A stretch of 64,000 nucleotides of DNA, taken from contig RHPI01003244.1 of assembly GCA_009103225.1 (NCBI GenBank), forward strand, positions 62,001 to 126,000, read 5' to 3'. Source of the DNA: Chlorokybus atmophyticus (Eukaryota > Streptophyta > Chlorokybophyceae > Chlorokybales > Chlorokybaceae). The notes under the pieces were generated by a model. The model saw only the letters and a list, made by a program, of their open reading frames with translations. It searched no databases and was not told the origin of the DNA. Position 1 is the stretch's first letter; each line of letters opens with the position of its first letter. Positions 37,130-48,955 of the stretch are shown piece after piece. The position numbers were made by a program, and so were the translations under genes.

Positions 37130-38525
37130 TTATCTCTCTCCAACCATCTCTCTTATCATTTCCTTGAGTGCAATTACCTTCTTCTTGACTGTTGTCTCTG
37201 CCCAGGCTGCAGCTTCCTGCTCCGCTTGGGTCTTGCGTTGCCTTACGGCCTCATTGCGTGCTTGAATTGCTTCAGCTGCTGCCTTCTCTACATCTTGCCT
37301 CTCCAACCCCTCTGTGATCTCATCATCTATCAGAAGGTGTGCTGTCTTAAGACCCTTCCTTTTCTTGGCTGGTGCCGCCGTGTTGGCTGGTGCCTCTGGG
37401 TTGCTGGGGTTGTTTTCAGGTGCATCTCCTGCCTCTATCGCCTGCAGGAGGCATGAGAGGCTTAGGGTGGTGGGGGTGCTTCCTTGTCTGTAAAATATTT
37501 GTCAAATGCATGCTTCTTTAGCGGCTACAACCCACAAGCCCGAAAGCCTGCGATGATTTGTTGACAGACCTGCGTAGTAGGGGTTGACGAGGAGCCTGAG
37601 AAACTCTTTGCGGTTGGTGAGCTTGAAGTTGTATCTCGTTTCATGGCGCTTCCTATACTCCTTCCTATATGTTCCTTAAAGGGGTGGAAGCAAGACACGT
37701 CTAACACTTACAAGTGATGTGTTGTGTGTGATGGCAAGGTGAGGATGTGAAGTTCCTTGTCTTGTGCATAGCGGTTCATGCTGGCATTGAAACATGACCG
37801 TCCACCACTGCCAGCGCAGGCTTGAAAGGACTCACTCCACCGGGGAACCACTTGGCAAATTTGCGGATCCAGAGCTTGAACATTTCACTAGTCATTCATG
37901 CGTTCTCTTGCGCGGCGAACGTGGCTCCTAGAACGTCAAGTCCTTGGCATTACAGTCTACCCCCGTTATATAAGAATCACATTTATCTTTCAGCTTTTCA
38001 TTCCACTAACGGGGTTATTCTCTTGGCGCTTATAAGATTATATATTCTTTTGTCGTTAAAGAATATATATTTTGTTAATGGGGGTATCGAGCGATAACCT
38101 CAAGCCACGTCATCATTTGCTGACGTGGCAGAATTCAGATTCATATTTCCTCTATAAATCATACAATACAATGTATGAACTTAACGATTTAATTTTATAT
38201 AATTATTCTAATATCAACAAGACAATCATGCCAGTAACAAGGTATTTTCCCGTTACAAGACTGAGCCCACTTAAATCTTCAAGCCTTCTCTTTAGTCTTA
38301 TTACGTACAAGACTATTCCACTAACGAAGTTATTTGCCTGAAAAACCATTGGTCTTTTGATAATCCATGATCTTAGCGGGGTTATTCCATTAAAGCGAAG
38401 TCTTTTAATGGGGGTAGACTGTAATAGTAAGCCTTTGTCCTTTGATGATCACCAGAGGGGGTTAATGCAAGTCCTGCTCCGGTAACTGCGCACATCAGCA
38501 TGATGTGCTCTCTGCTGCCCGTAAT
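37130..38525 (-). pseudogene. Decayed pogo/Tigger-like DDE_1 transposase, interrupted by a small element
   Basis: Minus-strand reading gives successive blocks of a pogo-type (DDE superfamily 1) transposase: PLVIIKGQRLT, then after the inserted element AKDLTF, SEMFKLWIRKFAKWF, LAVVDGH (a catalytic Asp), HILTLPSHTTHHL, LDVSCFHPFKEH, QIIAGFRACGL and PLKKHAFDKYF. The tail is a Lys/Glu-rich coiled coil (ITEGLERQDVEKAAAEAIQA) ending at 37130, possibly after an intron. Decay is clear: stop codons stand where glutamine or tryptophan is expected (after SHTTHHL, after FRACGL, before the SEMFKLW block, after DLTF), and the frame shifts between VVDGH and the next block. The N-terminal DNA-binding part was not found upstream of 38525. 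It cannot make an active protein. Confidence 0.8.
37953..38421. mobile_element. 469-bp non-autonomous element with TA duplication, pogo-like ends
   Basis: Starts CAGTCTACCCCCGTTA (37953) and ends with TAATGGGGGTAGACTG (38421), an inverted repeat of about 16 bases with one difference, flanked by TA on both sides (37951-37952 and 38422-38423). CAGT ends with TA duplication are typical of pogo/Tigger-like elements. AT-rich inside and without an open reading frame. It splits the transposase pseudogene: removing it with one TA rejoins the two parts of that frame (RLT to AKDLTF). Confidence 0.85.
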
Positions 38526-38593
38526 AGATCATTGATCCCACTTGGCTCCGCTGCATGCAATAGCACAATTAGCACTCTTGCTTGCACATGCAA

Positions 38594-38595
<2 letters not shown>

Positions 38596-38680
<85 letters not shown>

Positions 38681-38681
38681 N
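38596..38681. repeat. (TG)n tract ending at an ambiguous base
   Basis: About 42 TG units followed by a single N at 38681; the true length is probably unresolved. Confidence 0.95.
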
Positions 38682-40256
38682 ACTAATCTTAGAGGTAAGG
38701 CCATCTACAGCGGCGGTGGCAGCCTTTGCCACTAGCTGCTGGGTAGCGCCTCGTTCGGCGAGTGGGTGGGTGGGCTTAGCAGCGGATGCATGCGTGTGCG
38801 TGTGTGTTTGCTGCGGCCTTGTGCAAGGGGCACACCTCTGTGTGCGTGCGTGCCCGTGCATTTGCACATGCACGCGTTGTGCTTGTCTGTGCCATAAGTA
38901 GAACTACACACTTAAACAAGTGTTGACAGCAAGGCTTGCAGGTACACACCAACGTCGCGCATCCTACATGTCGACAAGCTGCAACGCCGGCCATGGTGTA
39001 CGTCGTGTGTATACGTATTGCTATGACAAACCTGCTTAATTGCAAGTTCATAAGTTGTGTAGTTGTGTATGCGTGTGCGTGTTTACTGTGTGTATAAGAA
39101 ATTTGCTGCGTCCAGCTATGATTGTGTTTTGAATTTTCCTTGCTTATTTGCTGGCACTTGTCACACATGTTGCATGCTACTTAAATGATAAGTAGCTTTT
39201 AGTAGTTTAGGTTTAATGCCATTTTCGCATCTATCAAGGCGCAATATACTGTGTGTATCATCCGGGCACAGAGCTTCCGGCATGTGGCATGGCAAACATC
39301 TCAATATTGATGCACTAAATAATTTGACAAGTAGTTTTTACTTCAAATCAGCATGAAAGCTAGTGCAGCAAATGATCTGATAGACATGGTGATAAAGTTC
39401 GATAGTCCGTTAGTCCGCCATATTAAACCACGCAGTCTAACAATTAGTACCACCTGAAAACGCCATGGCAGAGCATGTTAGTAGCCGTAGACTGAAAAGA
39501 CTCAAACGCTTGTAGTGTTTGTTATTTTACTGCGAGTTGCCATGCGAAGTGGCAATTGCAAGACAGTGAGCCAAGTTGGCAAACCACATGATCTGTACTG
39601 TGTAGTGCAATTTGCCGCAGGTGTCACAATCGCAAGGCATGTTTTGCCGGTCGGCATCTGCAAGTACATGTGTGCTAGGGGAGCCTAAGTTTGTGGTTGC
39701 GAGATAGGCATGTTACTTGTAAAGTAAACCGAGTGGTGTAATACTCCCGACGTGGAGTGGGTTGGTTGATATTTAAACAAGGTCAGCGCATGGTGACAAG
39801 GCCTAAGCGGCCTTAAACATCATGTGCCGGAGCAGCGGTGCTTGAGCAGCATGTGGTACAAATACCAAGTTGCATCCTTAAGTGGGGATCCGATTTGTAT
39901 TAATCAAGACATCAGTGTGTGTTTGCCTTATGAGAGGGCCACTTGTGCATGGGGTGCCTCGTTGTTAGCTGTTGAAGAGGCTCTCCCCCTCATCCCTTGT
40001 GGGGTGTGGGGTGGGGTCAACCCACCCCACATGAACACCGGTTGTGCATGTGGGTGTGCTGGGCGTGGGTGTGCCTGGGGCTGGAGCTGTGTGGAAAGGT
40101 TGGTGGTCATCCTCTCCTTCCTTGGTGCGCTGATACAACCTCCCCTGCAGCGTGGTGCTGGTGGGACTTCCGCTGTAAGTCCTTAATGCTCGTGCATAAG
40201 TTTGCCGAGCCGACCAGCAAGTAAGTGAGTGGTATCATTACAGAATGTGATATAGA
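38682..40256. other. Stretch without recognised gene
   Basis: Rich in TG/CA and TGCA-type words, with a GC-rich TGGGGTGGGG patch near 40000-40050. I see no coding block or element that I can name. Confidence 0.4.
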
Positions 40257-40918
40257 GGGGGGGGGGGGGGGGGGGGNNNNNNNNNNNNNNNNNNNNNNNN
40301 NNNNNNNNNNNNNNNNNNNNNNNNNNNNNNNNNNNNNNNNNNNNNNNNNNNNNNNNNNNNNNNNNNNNNNNNNNNNNNNNNNNNNNNNNNNNNNNNNNNN
40401 NNNNNNNNNNNNNNNNNNNNNNNNNNNNNNNNNNNNNNNNNNNNNNNNNNNNNNNNNNNNNNNNNNNNNNNNNNNNNNNNNNNNNNNNNNNNNNNNNNNN
40501 NNNNNNNNNNNNNNNNNNNNNNNNNNNNNNNNNNNNNNNNNNNNNNNNNNNNNNNNNNNNNNNNNNNNNNNNNNNNNNNNNNNNNNNNNNNNNNNNNNNN
40601 NNNNNNNNNNNNNNNNNNNNNNNNNNNNNNNNNNNNNNNNNNNNNNNNNNNNNNNNNNNNNNNNNNNNNNNNNNNNNNNNNNNNNNNNNNNNNNNNNNNN
40701 NNNNNNNNNNNNNNNNNNNNNNNNNNNNNNNNNNNNNNNNNNNNNNNNNNNNNNNNNNNNNNNNNNNNNNNNNNNNNNNNNNNNNNNNNNNNNNNNNNNN
40801 NNNNNNNNNNNNNNNNNNNNNNNNNNNNNNNNNNNNNNNNNNNNNNNNNNNNNNNNNNNNNNNNNNNNNNNNNNNNNNNNNNNNNNNNNNNNNNNNNNNN
40901 NNNNNNNNNNNNNNNNNN

Positions 40919-40998
<80 letters not shown>
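40257..40998. other. Assembly gap between poly-G and (TG)n
   Basis: A G run (40257-40276) runs into 642 unknown bases (40277-40918), followed by a (TG)n tract (40919-40998). Low-complexity sequence on both sides is the likely cause of the gap. Reading frames crossing it are meaningless. Confidence 0.98.
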
Positions 40999-40999
<1 letters not shown>

Positions 41000-43460
41000 A
41001 TATGCACACGGATAAGAACATGCATTCCGTTATCGCGTTTTGCGTGCATGCATGCGCACATGCATGCATGTCCAAAGACTGCAGTGCTTGTACACATTAT
41101 GCAAAAAACAATGTTATTCTTTGCATAATGTGGTGTTCATCACGATCAGGCTGTCTAATTGTAATGTTTTGTGGGCCACACACAATCGTGCTGGATCACG
41201 CTAGCCAAAGTCAATGTCGTCAACTTGAGGCAAACAAGCAAGCTTTTCAGACATCACTTTGTGACACCACCTGCTGATTCTATTCTTACAACGCCACTTA
41301 CACTACCTATCTGGTTAGCCAGGGGCCGCGGCAAATAGGCAACTCTATGAATGCAACTATGTGCAGCAGCAGCACGTGATGCGCATGCCGCACAGGCATA
41401 CATTGGAAACAGGCTGCTTCCATCATGTGACAACATGTGGACATGGTAATTACTGTTGACCGATGACAATTGCCGTAGGGTTGTGAAGCCAGCTGGCACA
41501 AGCACTTTCTGAGCTATTGCGCACATCACTGCCACTCATCATCCTCAGCTGACGATGCAGGGGCTTCAACAGCTTGCGCTCGTGCCTCCATTGTCATTGC
41601 AGCATGTACAGCATCAGACTGCGGCGCTTGGGCAGTGATGTCCTCAAACACACAATAGTATTCGGACTTGACCGACCGCCCACCGGGCGATATGTGTGAG
41701 GCCACATCCACCGCATGCACACTTGCGACACGGTTTAATGGGTAAAAAACGAGGCCTTCATGGAGCAAGTTGAAAACACGCTAATGGAAAACAGCTGCAT
41801 TAAGTGTTACTAATGTATATTCAAATGAGGTTTTACGTCTTCTGCGTCACTGACCTATGCCGGCTTGCATCATCTTTATAGGCTATTAGATTTGCTGAAA
41901 CTGCTCTCGGAGCTGCGCCAGGCACATATCCAACATATTCAACGACTATAATCCTAATATGCAAAGATTGAGAGGTTGCACTGCCATGCAAACGTGCATT
42001 ACATGCAGCCAAGGTGTTTAAGAGAACCAGGTTCAACACCCCATACCACATCCAGGACAGCGCGTTGGACTCTGTTAATGCGCCTGGTCGGAGCTGCAGC
42101 CATTGCCTTCGGCAATTGTACCACACAAAGCAGCATGCACAGGGGCCTGCAGCCCATGCTAGTGGTGGCACGTGCCTTTTTCGGGTCTATACTTAAAGCG
42201 CCCCAAAACATGCACAAATCGGCTTATGCCAGCAATGGATGCTAAGTGACCTGCTGGTAAGTGGCATATCTCGTTTGTGTCTTTGATGTTTCTAGTAGTT
42301 TGAAGCTGGTACTGGCATAACGACCCTGTGTCAGCAAGCTGCCTTTTCAAGGAGTAAAAGGTTGGACCCGTGCCACTGGCACAACAGCTCGGTGCCATCA
42401 CTGCTTTGAAAGATAACGCAAAAAGTAAGACACGTGCCATTGTAACATAACAGTCATGTGCCAGGGCTGGTACGGGCGTTGTAATGCATTAATTTCGTGC
42501 CAGCAAATGTTTCAAGATGCTTGGCTCATATATCGATTAATCGATTTGCCTGCCGATTGTTTGACCAAGTGACAAGCGTATATGAACATATATAAGCACA
42601 TTTACAACATCACAACATCACTATCTTATGGCAGCCAGGGAGCTGGGCAATACATAAGCATGGTAATAGTCATAAATCCCACCATAGACTGTTATGGCTT
42701 GGATGGCTGGACCCTTGTCGTAACGGTACAACCTCTACAACAACCACTACTGCTGCTCCTGCTTCAGCTCCTGCTCAGCTTAACTCAGCAACATTGCAAC
42801 CACCACTTTTTGGTAATCTCTCGCAGATCATTAAAGTAGATCAACTACTTCAAGCTTGTTAAGTTAACAACCGGCCAGACTCGCAGACCTTTGCAGACCT
42901 ACACGGACCAGCAAACTCTTGGGCGGCACATACCTTCGTATACTGGTCTAGCTAGACGTGCAGGGCATTGTGCTCATCTCGAGCAGTGTGCTGCTTGGTC
43001 TTTTCAAAGCTGTTCGCGCGCCCTCCGTCGCAAACTTTGCAAGGTGACTAGCTAGGGATTGACAGCTGCCTTACCCTACTTGACCCTACCTGGCCCTGAC
43101 GATCTGGGCCATAAAGGGACTGAGTGGACTGCCGGTGTATATTGTGGAAGATGATTGACGGCCGATGGCCTGTCGTACATTATAGTGAACAGCTGTTTGC
43201 CTGTCATGACCTACTTGTGTTTATGTTAACGGCCGACCGCCGATCGTACGGCACCCGCGGCGGCGACCTGCTTGGTTTGGCAATAAAGTCACCTCTCAAT
43301 CCCCTAATGGCGACGAATGATGCCAAACATTCACGTGGTTAATACGGCTGACCGCCAGTCGTATAGCATTTACGGCGGAGATGTATTAAGAATGGCAAGC
43401 GAGTGACTTATCGGTCCCATTTAGGGACGAGCGGTGGCGATGAGTTGGGACAGCTAACGG
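40999..43460. other. Stretch without recognised gene
   Basis: Minus-strand frames at 41526-41768 and 41833-42000 look composed like coding sequence (EYVGYVPGAAPRAVSANLIA; RVFNLLHEGLVFYPLNRVAS), but the intron that would join them does not close in phase and I recognise no family. They may be remains of a gene or transposon. Confidence 0.3.
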
Positions 43461-43469
43461 CATATGATA

Positions 43470-43575
43470 CAATGGTACGTTCGTACCATTGTTATGGTAC
43501 GGTAGTACCATTACGATAGTACCATTGTTTTGGTACTTACGTACCATTATGATGGTACGATTGTGCCATTGTCAA
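43470..43575. repeat. Cluster of GGTAC/GTACC inverted motifs
   Basis: Around ten copies of GGTAC or GTACC, several as AATGGTAC...GTACCATT pairs, in about 110 bp. Neighbouring copies can pair in more than one register, giving alternative small hairpins. Confidence 0.8.
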
Positions 43576-43637
43576 CTCGTAAGGGAAGCCGTTGACTTTT
43601 TAAGCTCAACGGCCCCCTTGTGAATTCAGACGCTAAG

Positions 43638-43695
43638 CCGCAACACAACGCTCAACTGTGCAAGTCAACTTGCACAGCTGAGCGTTGTGCTGCGG
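43638..43695. repeat. 28-bp-arm hairpin with 2-base centre
   Basis: 43638-43665 and 43668-43695 are reverse complements with two mismatches (centre CA). About 65 bases after the GGTAC cluster. Confidence 0.9.
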
Positions 43696-46280
43696 CGTCG
43701 GCGTCGGCGGTAGCGTATGTTGGCGGGTATGTGCTTGTGTGCTTTTGTAAATCTTGTCAAGTAGTGCACAGCAGCGCAGCGTGACCACTTTTCGACCCTT
43801 CGTGATGCAGGGCCACTAGGTAGGCCAGGCGGCGGCAGCGGCGGTGGTGGCCAACAGCGTGCACTGTTGTGGTGGTGGTGTGTATATGTTGTGTTGCGCC
43901 GCCCTAGCTGACCACCCCTCTTGCCTCAGGACGGTCAGGCCAGGAGGGCGGAGGCAGCAGGCAAGCGGCAGCACAGGACTCAGCGGCGGCGGCAGAGTGT
44001 GGTGTGATATGCAGTACTGCTACCGCAGTAATGTAGTAGTAAACCGTAGTACGGTAATAGTGGGGCTCGTACTGTGTAGGTCACATGTATATGACTGTGT
44101 GATGTAACCAAGTTGTGATATATGATTGCCGTCTTGCACAATAGATGTCACACAAGTGCGTTATCCAATGTATCTAATCATCACTAATTGTACCGAAGGC
44201 ACCGTTAATCATCATTAGGTGTCTGGCAGTTAGGGACAGTTACTACAAAGTTGCCGGTACTTAAATAATAAGTACCGGTCAGATGCCTGTGAATTGGGCT
44301 AAGTCACCTTTGCTTGACTGATAAGTATCTTATGGGTACCAGTTAGTTTGATTAATGCTCTTGTGCTTGACTGATAAGTACTTGACAGGTAACCGTCCGT
44401 CTAAATCAGTCTTTTTGTGTAGACGGCCGGGGACGGCCGTCATTTTAAGTCGCTTGTATCGAGATCGCCGGTGGACTGAACAACGACAGTCTAAAATGAG
44501 TATCTTCATACCCACTTTCGTCCTATATAACTAATCGGCCGTGTAACATTTTGCGACGTCGCCATAGCCTTACCAGCCTGCAGCAGAGTTGCTACAAGCC
44601 ACGTGCCTCGATCAGTGACAGTGGAGAAGGCAAGTGCAATGATATACATGTGTATGCAGGCTACACCGTGTTGCTTCTACCTATTTTGTGTCAACTACTT
44701 GGTTGAAGGGGCTTCTTATTGGAGTCGTCTGCTATGCGCTTGAGCCCCGACACGCTCTTTGCGTGCAACTTGCAAGCTGCCACGACCTTCCTCATGTTCC
44801 ATAATGCGACGCACTACCATGTCGTCAAAAACAATGACAACCACAATAATTGTTGTAGCAGCAGCAGCAGCAGCAAACAACAGGAGCTCACTGCTGTTGC
44901 TGCTGCAAGTTAAGGGAAGCTAAAATTCACTTGCAAAATGACGCAGTCGATGGTAAAGTTGTAGTATCGCAAAATCGCAGCTAGCTTGGCAGTCTTTCAC
45001 TAGACTCAACAGGGTCATGCAACCTGAGCAAGCATGGTGCGTAAACAGCAACATGCACTACCCGTAACGCTTGGACATTGCGGGGACACTTGCGCGCGAG
45101 TCCCATGGTGGGGACTGTATGACCAACCTGCCATTAGCGGAAGCAAAAATGCATGCACCTCACTCAGCTGGTTTTCAACCCTGGCTGCAACGGCGATCAG
45201 AGCAAATTGCACATGCCAGTTGAAACCTTAGCATAGCAAATGTCGCGTTGGCCATCTTCTGCACCACGCACTGCTAATTGATCATGCAAATCAAGTTATG
45301 CAATTGCACCACTTGAGTACATAACAACATTAACAAAACAAGCAATAGCAAGCAAGACGCACACATTTAACTAAACATGCACGCAGGCACTTGCACGCTG
45401 TAGCACACACACATGCCTTTTATACCGTAACAAGGTTTCATGCCTGCTGCAACAAAACCATCACCTGCGCATTCTCGTTATGCCTTCACAGTAACTGCTT
45501 ATGCGTGACGCTTGCTTGCGTGCAGTGTTTAAGCATGGCAGCTGGACGCAGGGACGCAAGCTGTAGGGAGCATGGCAGCTGCTTGACGCAACACATGAAC
45601 AACCATCCCACCCAGCCACCCAGCTTGCCCAGCCAGCCAGCCGCCCAGAGCTACACAACCGGCAGGCTCTGATGGGGCAAGCTAAGCTAGCTTACAAAAT
45701 GACTCTGTCACTAATAACCCACAAACCGTAAGTTAATCTATTTAACTGCATGTCCGTAATAAGGTATTGCAACTTCTCAATCAGCTATTGCAACTAACTA
45801 ACTTGGTTTGACTATTCAGTTGGTATCTTAGCCGTATCAAATTTATTTTCAACAAAGGGGGGACTGCCGGTATTGAGTCAGTATCTATCCGATAAGTGCT
45901 GAGTCGTAGTTATCCCGGGGCTTCCCCTGGGGAGTTTAAGTTTAAGCCCCGGAAGACCCTCCCCTGAATCTTCTGCAGTGTCTGCGGCAGACCGTCCGCC
46001 GCGTACTCAACCGAGACCTCGGAATTTGGCTTTTTATGCAAGTCTTGGGGTTTTTTTTATCTTAAGCCAATAATGGCATTCACTGTTTTATATAATGATA
46101 CTAGCATAAATGTTTTGGACTTGTATTGGTCCGGGTTCGTGCAATTAAAAAGAAGTGCTGCTTTTGCGCCATTAATGGCACATCACTTGTGCCAATAATG
46201 CCGCAAAGGGGGCGCTAAACCCGTGTGATGATAAAAATAGCAAATGTTTATTATGCTGAAGTTTGTTTATTTGTCTTAAA
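43696..46280. other. Stretch without recognised gene
   Basis: Contains GGC-rich repeats near 43840-43990, repeated TGACTGATAAGTA words near 44310-44390, and a short AGC tract near 44858-44874. No coding sequence that I recognise. Confidence 0.4.
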
Positions 46281-46281
46281 T

Positions 46282-46732
46282 CAATGTTATGCACATAATA
46301 GTAATGTGCATAACATTGTTTTCAGTCACACGTGTATCGCACTGACGCCTCGTCACAATGGTTAATTTTTCAGATTATTATATCTAGCTTAAGTGTATGT
46401 TGAGCATAGGATGCTTGGTCTGGCACAACGTGCTGGAGTGACACGCATAATCACATACACATCATGTATGATAATCGTACGCGCCATTGCAATCATTGGC
46501 AATAACTTTGCACGCGTCTGCCCATCAGCGCATTGCCACCATAATAGCGAGTACAACTGAGCGGTTATGTTTGCAGTATATAACCGCTCAGTTGTATATT
46601 AGCTGCGGTAGCTATCATTTCATTATTGTAGTGTGAATCAAGCGCACTTTATGTATGTCATGCAAAACATGACCCAACAGAATTTACACTATGCTAAGCG
46701 AGTTATATAGTTGTAACTCCGTTAGCATAGTG
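46282..46732. repeat. Group of three stem-loops
   Basis: Three separate inverted repeats: 46282-46296/46304-46318 (15-bp arms, 7-base loop); 46552-46568/46580-46596 (17-bp perfect arms, 11-base loop); 46687-46705/46714-46732 (19-bp arms, two mismatches, 8-base loop). The sequences of the three stems differ, so they are not copies of each other. Confidence 0.85.
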
Positions 46733-48955
46733 CATTCATTGTCAGTATCAATGTGTTCATTGTCAGTATCTGCGCGTTTGCACGCTCATTGAGTGCGTGC
46801 TCCGCAGGCACGCACGTTCGCAATCAATTAAGTTGCTCATCAACTATTATAATTGAAAAAACATACATTAATTGAAATTCGGGTATTAATGTAAAGAGTT
46901 GCATAACCTGAGCGTGTATCTTATATTATCTATTTCATTTAAATTCACGAGTTATTACTTTTGGAAAGACATGTGATTCACAACCTGGTTGAACCTGGCA
47001 AGCTCACATTCACATATCATCACAACGTATCAAATGCATATCAAGCTGTATGCATCTTGATTGCGGAGCATCGCAGCAATACTGTTGAACGAATTCGACC
47101 CACGCTGATCGTGTGCAGACTATCTCACGGGGGCTTTTACGCGCGGACCAATCGTACGCGGCCTGCAGACCACGTCTGATAGCGTACCAATGCCGCGACT
47201 GATCCGGCGTGACGGCGGTACCGCAGCCATGTGCGCACCAACCCACCAAGCATGTTCCTGTGTGGGACGATAGTTTCATGATGTTAGCGGCAAAGTGCTC
47301 ATGAATGGCACCATGCATGGTACAATACAACCACTCACCAATCGAATTGAAAAGCATCAAGCACAACTACACTACAATCTGGTGACTATGTGCAGCTATG
47401 TGCAATGCAAACTTAAGGCAGATTGAGACCGCCTGTTGATTGCGCTTGTCACGCTCACAAGGCTGGCAAGGTCACTTTCGGTTCGTTTTTCAAGTGATAA
47501 GTAGGAAGAATTATGTGATTTCGCTCGTCAAGCTGTGTAGTGCTTCAAGCCAACTTTGCAGGTGTGCGGTTAGTGAAGATCTTGTTGATAGTCTGAGGCC
47601 ATGCTACCACACATCATTGATATATGCTACCACAGAGCTTGTCGATGTTTCAGGCCATGAATGCCTTGTATGCATATGTCACTGATGCGACATAGATTGT
47701 CTACCGTGGCAACCTATGCTAGGCTACTGGTTGGGACTACCGGTAGCCTGCAAGCATTTATGAGCTGCAAATGGGAGTTAACATCAGGCTGCTTTGTTAG
47801 GTGACAAAGACTGCATTATATTGCTGTTGCATGTTGCAGCCTGCAACTTGCAGCAACCACCATCAACAGCTTACGATAAGTACTTATAAGCTGTTAATGA
47901 TAGTCAGTTTTTATAAACGCTAGCACAATTGTCACCTAGATGATATATACTACAGTTTATGGGGCCAACACTTGCTTGCTTGCAAAAAGCAATTTTCAAT
48001 GGATGTGACATTTATGCAGTACCATCATGCAAAGGTGCTATTGATGTTATCAGCGTGACAACACATGCATATAATATAGCGAATATTACAATTATTACAA
48101 TAACGGGATCGTATTATGTATATATGTCTTGATGTTGCAGATATATTTAGGCTGTCAATGAGAAGATTTAAACCACTTTTGCAAGTTGTTGTCGTCGCTA
48201 CCACGTCGCCATCGCCATCGCCATAGCCATCGCGACGCGATCACCATAATGACAGCGTTCTTTATGTCATGTTGGCTACTGCGCCTATTATCTAGGCACG
48301 TTTGTCATGTCATAAAGGTGGTTGGGGTTTGGGTGGAAGTTGTAGGGGCGGTGACTATAGCTTGGATTGTTCACAAGCTGGGTGGAACTTGGTGGGGTGT
48401 GAGCTTCATTTAGGCGGTGGCGCAGAGGTGGGACGCTAGATGGCTACACCCTGTTAAGTGAGGAACGGGTGGGTGTTGTTATCATACATATGTGGGACAT
48501 AGACCAGGACATGAACATGGCCATGGCCATGGACATTGCGAATGTGCATAACAGTTCTTAAACTTTAGCAACACAACAACTTCATGCATGGATAGAAGAA
48601 CAACACATGTTTAATGGCGAAATGCATTGTTATGGTCTTTGCGGAGTAACATTGTTTTGTCAACGCGCGCGTGCAAGTATGCATTTACACAACCATCATG
48701 ACAAAATACCACCCTATGCTATTCTAATCTATTTATAATTGTAAGTAGTTATATACATACACCATTTATTATGTTTGTCAAACATGCTATGGTGGGTCTT
48801 CTCATCGACCACACACGGTCATGTATTTAAGTAAATACATGCACAAAGTATTTGGTAAGCATCCTATAGCTATATAATTTTTGGGATTACTTAACACTTG
48901 TATTAGGCTCGACAACCAAGGACCTCACAGTTATAGTGTTGGTATAATAAGTTCT
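46733..48955. other. Stretch without recognised gene
   Basis: Includes a direct repeat of TTCATTGTCAGTATC near 46736-46774 and GCCATC-type hexamers near 48208-48235. Becomes AT-rich towards the Helitron. No gene seen. Confidence 0.4.

Noticed and set aside
40107-41277. Long open frames of 304-350 codons
   Set aside because: They run through 642 unknown bases and TG repeats, so they are not genes.
41526-42171. Two-exon minus-strand gene
   Set aside because: The only plausible intron leaves the second exon out of frame and neither part resembles a known family.
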